Part shown: piece after piece, positions 11,575 through 23,508 of the stretch | How positions within the stretch are numbered: position 1 is the stretch's first letter | Layout: each line of letters starts with the position of its first letter | NCBI GenBank assembly: GCA_000499405.2 | Contig: HG738139.1 | Coordinates: 442,564 to 506,563 of the forward strand | DNA: 64,000 nt | From: Onchocerca volvulus | Taxonomy: Eukaryota > Nematoda > Chromadorea > Rhabditida > Onchocercidae | Direction: 5' to 3' | The notes under the pieces: model-generated | What the model saw: the letters and a program-made list of their open reading frames with translations, nothing else | What the model was told of the DNA's origin: nothing | Databases searched by the model: none | Made by a program: the position numbers and the translations under genes

Positions 11575-11990
11575 CTGATTAGCAGTCTGTCTAATATTGG
11601 AATCGTTGACACGCTAAAACTGAATGGAATTAATGAGCGGAAGATATTTTCGGACTGTTATCTGTCTGCTTTGTTTAATCAACCTTAATGAATGATTAGC
11701 CTGATTATCAAGCTTGTGTTTTCGCCTGTTCCTATTGGTAGTAATCATGATTTTACATGGAAGGCAATCATCCGCTCTGTCATTTTTTTGAGAGATCGTT
11801 TTTCCAACAACCAAAATGGTGAATTTGAATCTAAGCAGACTCATTTTATAAATTAGTAAACTTTAGTTTTCGATCGATTTTATTAATTTCTGATTAATCA
11901 CTGTATAATCTTGTCAATCATTTGAAAGCATTTGATTTAGGTAATCTTTTTCGTCGAAAACATTTCACCTAGAAATTGTATAATTAACCA
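11575..11990 (-). repeat. Dispersed repeat family A, copy 7 (reverse, degenerate)
   Basis: Matches the reverse copies through 'gattagcagtctgtctaat', 'tctgctttgtttaatc', 'ttcctattggtagtaatcatga' and 'atccgctctgtcatttttttg'. The hairpin is destroyed ('gagatcgtttttccaacaacc'). The right flank (11880-11985) resembles the start of the 561-bp repeat. Confidence 0.6.
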
Positions 11991-14366
11991 TCATTTTCAT
12001 TTAAAGAAACTGAACATTTCACGTAATTCAGTAAAAAATATAAAGAAATTTCTATTAAAAAACAGATATTTAATGAGTTTGAAACAGAATCGAGTGATAA
12101 AAAATACTTTGCGGTATAATCAGCAACGAATCTAGGATCAATTGCTTGGTACTCTGTTAATCAAATATAGCTTACAGTAATTTTTTTAAAAATTTTCTTG
12201 ACATTCATAACGATTTAGTTAATGCTGTTGTAGCATATTCATTTCTAAAAAAGTTCAACTAAATTCGTCATCCGTTAAGCATAGAAATTAACCATTTAAA
12301 ATTTTATTTCAGCGTATATTTCACTCCTCAAAATAAATCCTTCAGCAGAGAATATTGCGAGTTTTTAAATTTCTATTTCAACGAGCAAATTCACAAACAT
12401 TGATGAAAATGCGTCATTCTTGACGAATAACTATCCGACAATTAAAAAGCAAAATAATCGCCGTCGTATCCAGAAAATACCAATACATTATTGTTTAACA
12501 GCAATGCGAGCACTGATAAAATATTAATGCTGTATATAAAAGACGGATCGATGGAAAATGAAGATCAAGACGAGAAGTAATCGATATATACTTTTAGTGA
12601 TAATATCATTATTCGTTTATGAATTCATATTATTAATTCATTCGTACAGCAAAACCCCATTATATCAGATAGCGACAAAAAGAGAATTCTGTCAGTGGAT
12701 ATGACAAATATATAAATGTATTGTAATTATTATTTTAACTAGATTAAATGAACTGTGAAATTTAAGAAAATCACTCTTTCTTTTTTAATACTTGTAAAAC
12801 ATATTTTCTATTATTACTAAGTAATTTAAATGAAATTCAAGTGATTTATTTCATAATTCCATACAAGAGAATATCTCAAATATTAGCTGCCTTCCTTACA
12901 ATGTCAATCATTTTTTGTTTTCGTTTTCCAAATATTTCTATGGATTCAGTATAAAAATTTTTTCTTCATTACTTCTCTTTTGGTTTTTCTTGCAAGCAAA
13001 AAATAGATACACATACATTAAATTTTGGTTATTGAATTCCTAAACTTGCTATAACGGATAATATCAACTGGTCATATAATTTGTCTAAATTAATAAGTAT
13101 CATGACGCATCAATATATGCTCTCGCAAATCAAATTACTGGGAAACCTATTTTTCCATCAATCCTTTTCGAGATCGATACTTCAAGTTTTTTTTTTTTTT
13201 CAATTCTCACAGATTTCCCACAATTCCAGAAATGGAATTCGCGGAAAAATAAATTTTGCAAGTTACATAAGCAATTGGATATTAAAACATTTTTTATTCG
13301 AAAATTTATCAGAACTAACACCGCAGTCATTTTTAATTTCTTTTTTTTTGCCCATTTCTGTTAGCAATCTGTCCATTGTTAACATTTTTGATGACTTTTA
13401 TAAGGTCAACAATCAGGAAAGCACAACTTTGATGAGTATTCCTAATCGTCTGCCAACAGAGATGCACAGTTATTTCAACTCTGTCTGCAGAAAGAAAAGT
13501 ATTTTATTTCTGGAAGTTTTTCTTTCGAGAATGATGATAACCTTTGGCTAAATCTATGTTCGAATGTTAGACTGTCAAATAATCATACTTTTTAATGACT
13601 GAAAAAAATTGAAAACTTTGATGTCATTGGAATATAACGATTTAACAGAAAATATAAAAAAGTTTTTGTAAATCTTAGTTCACTTTTAATTTTTTAACTT
13701 ATCAAAACTTTCATCAAAATTTGCCAACAATATTCCGAAGTTTTTTGCCGAGTTTTTGTAAAGTGAAAAATTTTTATTTTTCTGTTTTAATTTTCTGAAC
13801 CTTCAGTTTTGTAATAAAAATTTCATTTCTTTTTCGCTTTCTTGTAAAAAAGAATTAGCAAATTATCATTATAGATATGTAATAAATATTTCATTTATTA
13901 CTCGAAAAATATGGATTTTTCAATTTACGCATGGCTATTTTTCACATTATCCCATATTAGTTATTCAAAGTTGACTTTAACTTTAATTTAATTTGCATTT
14001 ATTCTTACGTTTTCATTTCTATTTATTTTCTTTTTTTTTTCTTTTAATAATATTTATAAATGCTTCATATTTGACTTTCTAACTATTTCTTTAAACTATC
14101 CAGATTGTGTTCGAATTTAAAATATTAAGAAGCAATGGGATAGGATAAAATTAAATCTTCAAATTGGAACGACAAATCGACATGATTGAAAACATGTTTA
14201 ATTTGTGAATGATAAAGGATATGTGAGCCACAATTTACGATCTAATTTTATGATTCGCAAAATTCAAAGTTTTTTATGTAAAATGCTCTTCACTATTTGT
14301 AACAAAACGAATTGGATTATTATTCAATTTTTATCTTCGTATTATGTGAAATTATGTAAAATGCTC
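11991..14366. other. Intergenic, AT-rich; no supported gene
   Basis: The largest open frame (13081-13551) lacks an ATG at its listed start, is rich in F/I/L/S from T-runs, and overlaps a weak family A relic near 13362-13400 ('agcaatctgtccattgttaacat'). I see no domain in it. This is the 3' intergenic side of the collagen gene on the minus strand. Confidence 0.5.
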
Positions 14367-14372
14367 TTTATT
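14367..14372 (-). terminator. Likely polyadenylation signal of the minus-strand collagen
   Basis: AATAAA on the minus strand, about 145 bp downstream of the stop codon at 14516-14518. Position and motif fit; cleavage has not been demonstrated. Confidence 0.45.
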
Positions 14373-14515
14373 TTAAAGTAAAATTATGATATGATTGTTT
14401 TTCAGAAAAACGATTCGAAAAATACGCAAACAAGGAACTCTTTGATATTATTTTTGTTATTCTAGACTATGAATTTCCGCTCTTTCATTCTTCGCCAGCT
14501 TGTAGTTATCATCAA

Positions 14516-16338
14516 TCACTGTACTTGTTTGAGAGACTTTCGGGCTTTCAGAAGCTGATAACGTTGTCGAGCATAGGCTTCACTCACTTCAGGCGCTAAA
14601 CCATATCTTCGATGGGTTGGCACAGTTTCATGAACAGCTATCGTTTTTGAGGAACGTGGTGGGCAAGGGCAATAAGCTGCATCACCACCTGGTACACCAG
14701 GTGCACCGGGCTAAAAACATAGATTATTCGTTAAAAATATAGTTTTTCTTTTATAGCATTGTTGGCTGAAATTTGGCCATATAAGAAACGGAAGATTTAA
14801 AAAAAACATACTTCTCCTGGTTGACCAGGTATTCCAGCAGTCCCTGGTTGTCCGGGTGGTCCTGGAGGTCCTACTGGACCCATTGGACCAGGTCCAGAAA
14901 TTTGACCAGGAGGACCAGGTTCTCCTGCTGGACCCATTGGACCTGGTGGTCCTTTCGGTCCTGGAGTTCTATGCACTCGAACTCCTGGCGATCCTGGTAC
15001 TCCAGGTGGTCCTTGTTTTCCTGGTAGACCTAAAAAGTCATGGAACTAATACAGTTGGAAATTTCTTCTGTAATTTTTGTAACTTGAAAAAGAAAATTCA
15101 ATATAGATGTAATAACAGGAATTTACCTGGTGCTCCGACATCTCCAGGTTCTCCTGGTGGTCCCGGTTGTCCCATGCCATCAATACCCGGTTTGCCAGGG
15201 GTCCCAGCTGGACCTGGTAGTCCCGCTTGTCCTGGTAGGCCTGGTGGTCCGACTGGTCCAGGTGGACAAGCAATGCAACCTCCCCGTGTGTGGATACTTG
15301 TTGATACAGCAATACCCGGTGCTCCTGGTTTGCCATCAAGACCCCGTTCACCTGGTTCTGAAATTTCGACAATCTCCAGACTTAATTTTTCAATTTTTTC
15401 TCGTGATACCATAAAAAAATAAATGGTAAGAATTATTTTTCATGCCTGCTAATCAAAAAAAATGAAATAGTAGTCGATTATCAATCGCTGGAATTACCTC
15501 CTGGTAAACCGGGATCTCCTGGTGGTCCAACTGGTCCTGGAGGACAACGTAAAGGTTGAAGAGCACAAGCTGGAAACCCAATACAATCATTTTTGATCTG
15601 ATAGGTAAAATTTTCAAAATTTTACCATCGTTTTGTTCATTCAAGTAACAAGAAGATTAGCATTCTTGTTTTCATTTTTTTTCATCCAATCCTTATTAAT
15701 TCTATCTAAAAAATAAAACGCTTCTATTTAGACTTTTTTCCTCCAAATTTCTTCTTCCATAATATCTTTTGATAGATTTCAGCTTACCGCAAATAGCACG
15801 ACGTTTTTGACGTCGTTTAAAATCAAACACAAAAGCCTGTGGTTGTTTTTTGACTGCAGATGCCATATTAACATTCATTATCTCATCCCATGCATCATTA
15901 GCTAACACCTAAAATTGTCGTATTTCATTTGCTTTCCAAAAATTAAATGTTCAGATATCAAATGCTTGAAATTTAATGTTCGTTATAATTGAGCATTGAA
16001 GTGCATGTTTATATTGTACAAGTATGGTACTGTTTTAATCACACATACTCGTTTGTACTCGTTTTGCTTCTTGTAATGAAAAAATTTAAATCAATAAAAT
16101 ATTATCCATCATTTCCTCCAATCGTATCTCAACTAAAAATTATGATTTCTAGTTCCCAAGCTAATATAATATTATCATTTGATTAACAAAAACGAACCTT
16201 AAACTCATCCATATCATCCAATACTTCATAGTAAAAGTTATTAATATCCTGGAATAAAATGCCAACAATAATCAGTGATGTGGCAATAACCAAGCCACTT
16301 GCAACAGATGCGATATTTGTAAGCAATTGAGTTCCCAT
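14516..16338 (-). CDS. Cuticle collagen, 325 residues, 6 exons
   Basis: Nematode cuticle collagen. Exons (minus): 16338-16198, 15908-15788, 15569-15498, 15357-15127, 15029-14812, 14710-14516. Every junction has GT/AG ends and the phase is kept throughout. Residues 8-29 form an N-terminal hydrophobic segment, followed by the [16 protein letters not shown] and NDAWDEIM region typical of these collagens. A basic subtilisin-type cleavage site KRRQKRR is at 78-84 and cysteines at 87, 89 and 96. Gly-X-Y blocks run from about 98, interrupted around CIAC (139-142). The C-terminal domain begins at YCPCPP (274-279) and ends in a basic, non-collagen tail. The start is the first Met after a TTTCTAG acceptor only 2 bases upstream, suggesting spliced-leader addition. 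It would be secreted and cross-linked into cuticle. Which collagen group it belongs to is not determined. Confidence 0.93.
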
Positions 16339-16346
16339 TCCTAGAA
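16339..16346 (-). promoter_or_regulatory. Putative spliced-leader acceptor for the minus-strand collagen
   Basis: On the minus strand TTTCTAG ends two bases before the ATG (tag|gaATGG). The other collagen in this window has the same 'tag|gaATGG' arrangement. Such short gaps are typical of trans-spliced nematode mRNAs. A distant 5' exon joined by cis-splicing is the alternative. Confidence 0.45.
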
Positions 16347-19300
16347 ATTTTTTCTAATAAGTTTGAGACTTTGAGTTTTTTCTTGAGTTTGCAAATGAAT
16401 CAAAAAAGTATATGTGAAATCCGTTAAATATTTGATAGATATTGGTTTAAAAAGAAAAAAAAAATGAGGCAATATCATTTTAATTTCATTAATTCTCGAC
16501 CAATTTTTCTAACATGATTTTAGGAGAATTTCTTTCGAAACAGACTTCAATTGATTTCAATTTTATAGAACTCGTAATTTTTACTTTTTCCCAAATATGC
16601 TTATAATAATAAGAAGGACGCTGAACTATTTTTGTATATTTGATATCATTTTTCAGTGATAATGAGATGGAATTCTGCATTTTTGATGATTCAGTTTTGC
16701 GTTTAATATATCAACTGAATGATTCGTTTTGTTGAATTTAAAAATGAGTAAACTGATATGAAAAAAAAAAAGTTCTCAACTCGCTTTTAGTTTTCAGTGA
16801 AATAGAAGCAAAAAAGAACTTGAAAATAAAAAAATAAAGTGTTCCTTCATTTAATATTTAAATCAGAAAAAAGAAAAAACATCTTTGCAGATAAAATAAG
16901 AAGCGATGAGCATGTGATACTTCTACGGCAGTTTTATAAAGCATTTTCGGTACTTAAATCAGGCCCACCCACTTTGAAAACTTGTTTGATTCGTGATGGG
17001 AGAAGAAGAAATGAAGCAGACAGTGGATATTTATCTTTCTTCCATCTATTTTCTTTATTTTTTTTCCTTTTTTCGATTAAATTTTAGTTTTTCTTTTTCT
17101 TATGATTGTTGTAACATTTTCTATCTACATCTTTCATTTCTTTTTTTTTTTTTTTTTGTAATATTCAAAGCGGATATATAATTCACTACTATTTATTTTC
17201 AGCATATAATCAACGAAATATTTTCATTTTTTCTAACCAATTTCATTCCGAAAAAAAAATTGAAAAAATGAAATTCGACGCAGTTTTCGTCAAATTTTTC
17301 TGAAGGAATGATCTATTGTATGAAAAATGTTTTCCTCTTCTTTTTTTTTTTTTTTTTAGTTATATTTTTTTGCATGATATAAATAAGTGAAAAATTATTA
17401 ATATTTTGTCCGGATTAATAATTATTACAATGATTACTTTTTCGGATTATTCGTCTTTCATTATTTGCTAGATTGAATGAAACGATTTATTTAAAAATAT
17501 TAATTTAAATTTTGGCAGTTAATTTTTGCATTCTTTATGTTTTCAAATGCACATTGATTTGTTTATTGTCTCAGTAGATCATGAAAATTAAAATTGGTAT
17601 TGAAACGCTTTAATATGATAATTATCAGCTATGATATGAATCTCTTGTTCTACTTATTCCAATGAAATTGCAACAAATTCTATCAGATCAATATTCCAAT
17701 TCCATATTGATTACAATTTATTAAGCATTCTGTAAAACTTCATCCGCCATATTTTTTTGGTCATTGGATATAATTGTAATCCATAGTAATTATGATCCAG
17801 TTAGAGAAAATAAATCAAGAAGCTTGTTTGATTTTTCTACTACTTATTTTTATTTATGTATATATTTTTCATAGAATCAAATATTGGGGTGTTATAATTC
17901 AACAGCTGAAATAAGTCTTTATCTGATGAGATTAATACTACTTTAAAGTCTTGATGTTTGGCATATTTTACAGTTAGTGTTTTGTTCGCTTCCGTTATAT
18001 ATTTGTAGAATATAACTGTAATCCATAATATTACTTAGATATAATTATAATCCACAATATTGTATTGTCCTAATTACTTATATACATATATTTCATATTT
18101 CCGTGCTTTAATATTTCTAAGTTTACAATCCCGAAAATTTTAGTTTTGGTAAAAAAAAAAACGAAAATGAAATCGATAATTAGGACTCTCAGAACATTCA
18201 TTTTATCTTGTTGAAAATTTTGCCAATTATTAATACTTTAAGTTAGCAAAATTTCATTCTTATATTAGTGAATAGAAATCTTGAAAATTCTCGAGAACAA
18301 TCAGATAGTTTTACTATTTATCATCTCTAGCTCCCCAATTGTCATATGCACTTTTTTCACAAGATAATAAATCGATTTCATTCTTTTCTGCGGCCTATCC
18401 TGTTATTAATATTCAATTAGCCAACAATTAGATTCTTCTATCTTAAACATTATGTCATTGAAAACATATCAAAAATTGCAAGTTTAATGAATGTTTATTT
18501 GTTCCGTTCTCATTTTTATCGTAATTTTTCAATATTTTTTCTCAAATCGCATATCTTATCATTTACTTTGATTTCTTTCGTTGATAAATTACCTTGACTA
18601 TAGTAAAAAACAATTGTTGCGGGTTGAAAAATGATAAATAATATGAATATACTTTTGATTAATACAAAGTATCAACAGTTAAATTGATCTCATAATTTTA
18701 ATGAATCGTTTGGCATGCCTTATCATTCAACCTTTAAATTTATTGATAACATCATATATAGTTAATTAATCATACAAAAAACTAAAGAAAGAAAACTAAG
18801 GCTTTTTTTGGTTAACGATTTTATCTTCCAATTCTTTTCCCTAACCCTTCCTATCTTATTTCTACTGAGCTAATTTTTTCAGGCCAGCATTTGATAATAT
18901 TTCATTTGATTTAATTAAATATTTGGAGTTCAATATTGTTTAAAACTCGTTACTAGTAGCCATGAAATTCAGCTTTATTTTACTGAAATTACAATTTTAT
19001 CCACGCTAATAATTTATGCATTACGCAATCAACATTTCTATCACATTTGTAAATATTATGAATCTTAAAATTTTAAAATTCAAATTTTAAATGAATTTTT
19101 GACTGTCAATTTAAGAAGGAAGATGACACCAGTCATAATTTCCAAATTTTTTTCCATTCTTAAAATATTTCTGAAAAAAAATTAATAAACATTGAAACAT
19201 AAAAATGAATGGCAAAATAATATGATAGTTTAAAACAGGAAATGATATAATTATTTAAAAATGACATTTCTTTTTTAAATTAGAAATCTTACATTTCCAA

Positions 19301-22300
19301 TTCTTCTTTCATAATTCAAATTATTGAGGACAGTTTTTGCAAAAAATTATTTTTCGCTCATTTGAAAAATTCAATTAAAGAATGGCTGTTGTGGAAGAAA
19401 GTAGCAGCTATTTACCAAGTAAATATATTCTTTTTCATACAAAATAAAAATAGCCTACGGCAGTGATTTTTTAACGCAGAAAATAGCTTATCACGAGTGA
19501 TCATAAAAAAAATGTTATCACTGAATGCGGAATGAATGAATAATAAGATAATTCATTTAAAATAATTACATTTTTTTCGATTATTATAAAACAGCAATTT
19601 AAGCAATTGAACTATTGATTTAATGAAAAAAAAGGGAAGGAAAAAAGATAGAAACATATACATACAAAGACAAGAAAATAATTTTGAATAATAAATGACA
19701 ATTCCAAACTTACTTGTTCATCAATTTTTTCGTTCATGATTTTTTCCTCTTAGCAAACAGGTTGTTTAGTTAAAATAAATAAAACGAGACAATAAAATGA
19801 AGTTTCAAAAAATTAAGAAGAAAGGTGAGTATATTTTTTTTTTTTTTTTGTTTTTTTGAATAATTGAATGGACCTAAAAGTGAAATCACTGGTGAAATCA
19901 TTAAAATGAGACAATAAAATGAAGTTTCAGGAAATTGAGAAGACAGAAGAGGAATTTTTTTTTGAATAACTGAACAGATTTATGAAAAAAATCACCTGCT
20001 AGATATATTCCGATTACCTTTACAATATGAATAATTGTCGATGATTCTAATATTAAGATCAAGTTTACAGATATATCTGTTGAATTTCAATTGGATTTAT
20101 AATTAGAAAAATATCACAGATATAGCAATCGATTCCAACTATAAGGGATAAAACATTTGATTTTTGTTCACTTCATTATAATTTTCATTTTAATTATACA
20201 ATTTTACATTAATTATTTAAATCGACAATCCAATTTCAGCGTAATTACCTTTTTTTTTTTTCATTAAAAAAACATCCATTATTATAAACCAAAGTTTATC
20301 CTTCTGCACTCTTTTTTCAGTTAATGGTCAGTTGATTTTGTTCAAGAAGTTTATTGGTAATTGTATTATCGATGGAAATTTCAATTTTTTTTCTTTCCTT
20401 TGTTTCCAGTTAGTAATTTCATACTGAATAAGAACCACTTTTTCATTGCTATTATCAATTAATAAAATATGAAATATGTTTGTAAACTGATTCCGTAAAT
20501 TTGTTAAAAATTTCATTTTGTAAAACAGTTATTTTTCAGTTTCGAATGTTTGACAATTAGACATTACAAAAGCAATATTAGGACTATCCGAATAAATTCA
20601 GGATGAAGCACGATGCATATTCGGAAAAATCTTTAATCGCAATGAGGATGAAATGAAGAATATTATCGAATATGCTTTTTTTTATTTGATTATTTACATC
20701 CAAAAAAAAACAAAGTTGACGATTTAATCTCTTAAACTAATCTATCGATTTATTTTATTGGCTGATTGAAATATTGAAGTACTGATAAGAGTCACTTGTG
20801 GAAATCAGTGATTGAGCTTCAAAACATCTGCTTCATATATATTTTTTAATTAGGTTATTTCCATTCATAAATAGGGACCAGAGAAATTCTAATGGATGAA
20901 AACTGGTGGAATTCCAATCCATTAAATTAGTTTACATTCATGGACAGGTAGAAGTGATCAACAAAAATATTTTCACGCAATTAACAATTTCTTTTTTACA
21001 TTCCTTTCAATCGATTGAATTTTATTTCCCATTTAAAAAAAAAAAAAAAAAAAGAAAAAAGAAATAACAAGAACATGAATGTCTTACTCTCCAAATTATA
21101 ATTTCAGTGATGAAACTCGGGAGATATTTTTAGGTTTTTGAGGCGAATATGTTATCATCATTCAATATCAGCTCATTTATTTTATCATTCACATGAAATT
21201 TCCGTACAGTGGAATTTTAACTAGCAATTATCTATTAAATAACACAATAAATTAAAATTCAGAATATTCATAAAAATCCTGAGTTGTTAATAATAGAGTT
21301 CAGGAAAATGAATGAGTGTCAGCTATGATACTATGATTATTGATTTTTGCAATTTTCAAAACTTCATAAATGCAAAATTTAAAAATCATCTGCAAGTTGG
21401 AGCATTAATCCCTTTCCTTCTTCTTTTAATTTGGAGGACTTTATTTCAAGAATTTGCAAAAAAATTAATAAACTTAAGCGCAAATTTTCAGTTTGGAAGA
21501 TTTATCAAGAACTTTTCAAAAATATTTGCACTTATAATTTTTTTTATTATTCAAAAAAAAAAATTACAATAAAATCCCAATTCAATATAAACAAATGTAG
21601 TTGATTATTTATTCATTTCTTTTTTCCTTTCCGGATTGGTTTCAATTCACGGAATCATTTCCTTTTTGTGCTCTGCTGAATCGGAATGAATCTAAAATAA
21701 ACAACACATCTTTACTATGTAACATACATTTCATCACTCTAAATGATTTTAATTAAATAAAATTTCAAAATTTTAAATTCGAATTTCTATATTTTGTTGT
21801 TATTGATTTGAAATCAGTTGGATTTCATGTTGCAGCTTTTTCCTTATCAATGCGATCTCTCATTTTATTCTGAACAAAAGAAAAAAAAAAAAAGAAAAAA
21901 CTGATTTAAAATGTCGAAAAAAAAAGATTGCGACATTACGTTAATTTATAATTTAACAAATATTATAGATTCCAAAAACATTCAAAGTTGGCGATACTGC
22001 ATAATCGCGAAAAAATGTTCAATTGGTGAACATTGTAGAGAAAACAGTGTATTTCTTTGCTTCACGTCATAAGTTTTTACAGATCGTTTTACTAATAAAA
22101 ACGTTTTGATGAAATTTGTTTTAATATGAAATTATTGAACAATTTTATGGTCGCAAAGTATTAAATTTGGAGCAATTTGCTAATATAAAGATCCGATGGT
22201 ATAATTATCAGACTCTTTATTTGTATTACACTGCATTTTTTATCTTGTTATTAGGGAAAAAAAATTTGCAAAAAAAATCGCTTTTATAAATTATTGTCAA

Positions 22301-22958
22301 GAATATGTCACATCAGTTTACATTATATGCTGGTATTTTATAGATCAAATAATTTCAGACAATAATTTTTCAAACAAATATTACAAATGAATAATAAGTA
22401 TATTAATGATGATCAAAATATATTTATTTTCATGTTGACAATTCAGTGATTTTCTTTTAATCGAAGAAAATTCTTTTAATTATTAATTTTTTCAAATAGT
22501 TGAGAAAGGAAAGAAAAATTGAAAAATGAAACAAATGATTTTCTGAAATTTCACATTCTTTATTTGCATATTTTTGCAGCACTCATTAAACTTACCGTTT
22601 GGGACAAAATGAATGAAAAAAAAGCCATATTATTAAATTTCTCTTCGATACTATACATTGCATAATGCGATAATAAATGCAAAATTTAATTATTCAAAAT
22701 TTACTTTTTTGAAGTTTTGAAAATTTTTGAGAAATTTTGTTTGAGAAAAGTGGAAATTAAATGTTTACGTTTTAAGATAATGTTATTTATTTGATTAACA
22801 ATAACCTTCCATTTCATAAAGGATCTAATAAGCAAATCTTAAAATATCCCGAAGTAATTCCGTCCTGATCATCTAATAAACTTTCATTTATTGGATAAAA
22901 TAACAGTTTCATTGTTATCATTCGATTACTCAAATAACGATTCTTTTCTATACGATAA
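16347..22958. other. 6.6-kb intergenic region; no supported gene
   Basis: Upstream flank of the minus-strand collagen. Long T-runs occur at 17143-17157 and 17341-17358, and A-runs at 21036-21052. A short local repeat of 'gatataattgtaatccata' occurs at about 17768, 18008 and 18040. No exon with splice sites plus protein-like content was found. The short open frames at 16489-17181, 20328-20516 and 21312-21572 are low-complexity and unsupported. Confidence 0.5.
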
Positions 22959-23360
22959 TACTTTAAAAAAAAAAATAGAAAGGAGCCTACGGAGTTATAC
23001 CTAATAATAGGCGAGCCCGGAATCGGTAAAACGACATTCGCCACAAAGTTGTCCAGCTCCTACTATATCAAAACAACGTACAACCAAGAGGAAGTTGTCA
23101 TTCTCGACGACTTCTATGGTTGGATATCCCCTGCCGAGCTATTCAATTTGGCGGACTCTAAACGACATACGGTGCCCATCAAAGGGGGCTTTGTTAAATT
23201 TACAAGCAAAGCCATCGTTATAACAAGTAACAAGCTCCCTGAATTCTGGTGGAAACCAGAAATCACGAAGAAGTACGACATGCGGGCGTTCGACAGACGA
23301 GTCACGCTTACATGGATCTGGACATCCAACGAAAACCGAGTGTTCTTCAACTATTGAAGT
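22959..23360 (+). pseudogene. Endogenous circovirus-like Rep helicase fragment
   Basis: An intact open frame of at least 125 codons encodes the superfamily 3 helicase part of a CRESS-DNA (circovirus-like) replication protein. Visible motifs are Walker A GEPGIGKTT (around 23011-23037), Walker B VVILDDF (about 23095-23115) followed by YGW, and motif C ITSN (about 23220-23231). Compared with the family, the N-terminal HUH endonuclease domain is absent, a few residues seem missing between Walker A and B, and the frame ends soon after the helicase. Base composition is clearly more GC-rich than the flanks. I infer an old viral integration. The surviving frame could be recent, or kept open by chance or by use. 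Confidence 0.85.
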
Positions 23361-23508
23361 TAACTATTGAAGTTATAGCTGAAGAATGGTTTTCGTTGGA
23401 TGTTCAGATCCATGTTAGCATGACTCGTCTGTCGAACGCCCGCATGTCGTACTTCTTCGTGATTTCTGGTTTCCACCAGAATTCAGGGAGTTTGTTACTT
23501 GTTATAAC
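23217..23508. repeat. Inverted duplication of the viral helicase fragment (121-bp arms)
   Basis: 23217-23337 is repeated in reverse at 23388-23508 with about 4 mismatches in 121 bases. The 50-bp centre holds a 12-bp tandem duplication (CTATTGAAGTTA, 23351-23374) and its outer edges (TTCTTCAACTA / TAGCTGAAGAA) are also nearly complementary. The minus-strand copy keeps an open helicase frame from motif C onward and joins unrelated sequence beyond 23515. Confidence 0.9.

Noticed and set aside
13081..13551. 156-codon open frame, the longest in the left third
   Set aside because: It starts with TTG, not ATG, is dominated by F, I, L and S from T-runs, overlaps a weak family A relic, and has no domain or splice context that I can see.
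14821..15422. Several open frames on both strands over the collagen repeats
   Set aside because: Gly-X-Y coding repeats leave all six frames open; only the minus-strand exon chain is consistent with splice sites.
19735..19763. Possible 5' exon of the minus-strand collagen (ATG AAC GAA AAA ... CAA|GTAAGT)
   Set aside because: Its donor phase does not join the collagen exon in frame, and the exon has its own ATG two bases after a good acceptor.
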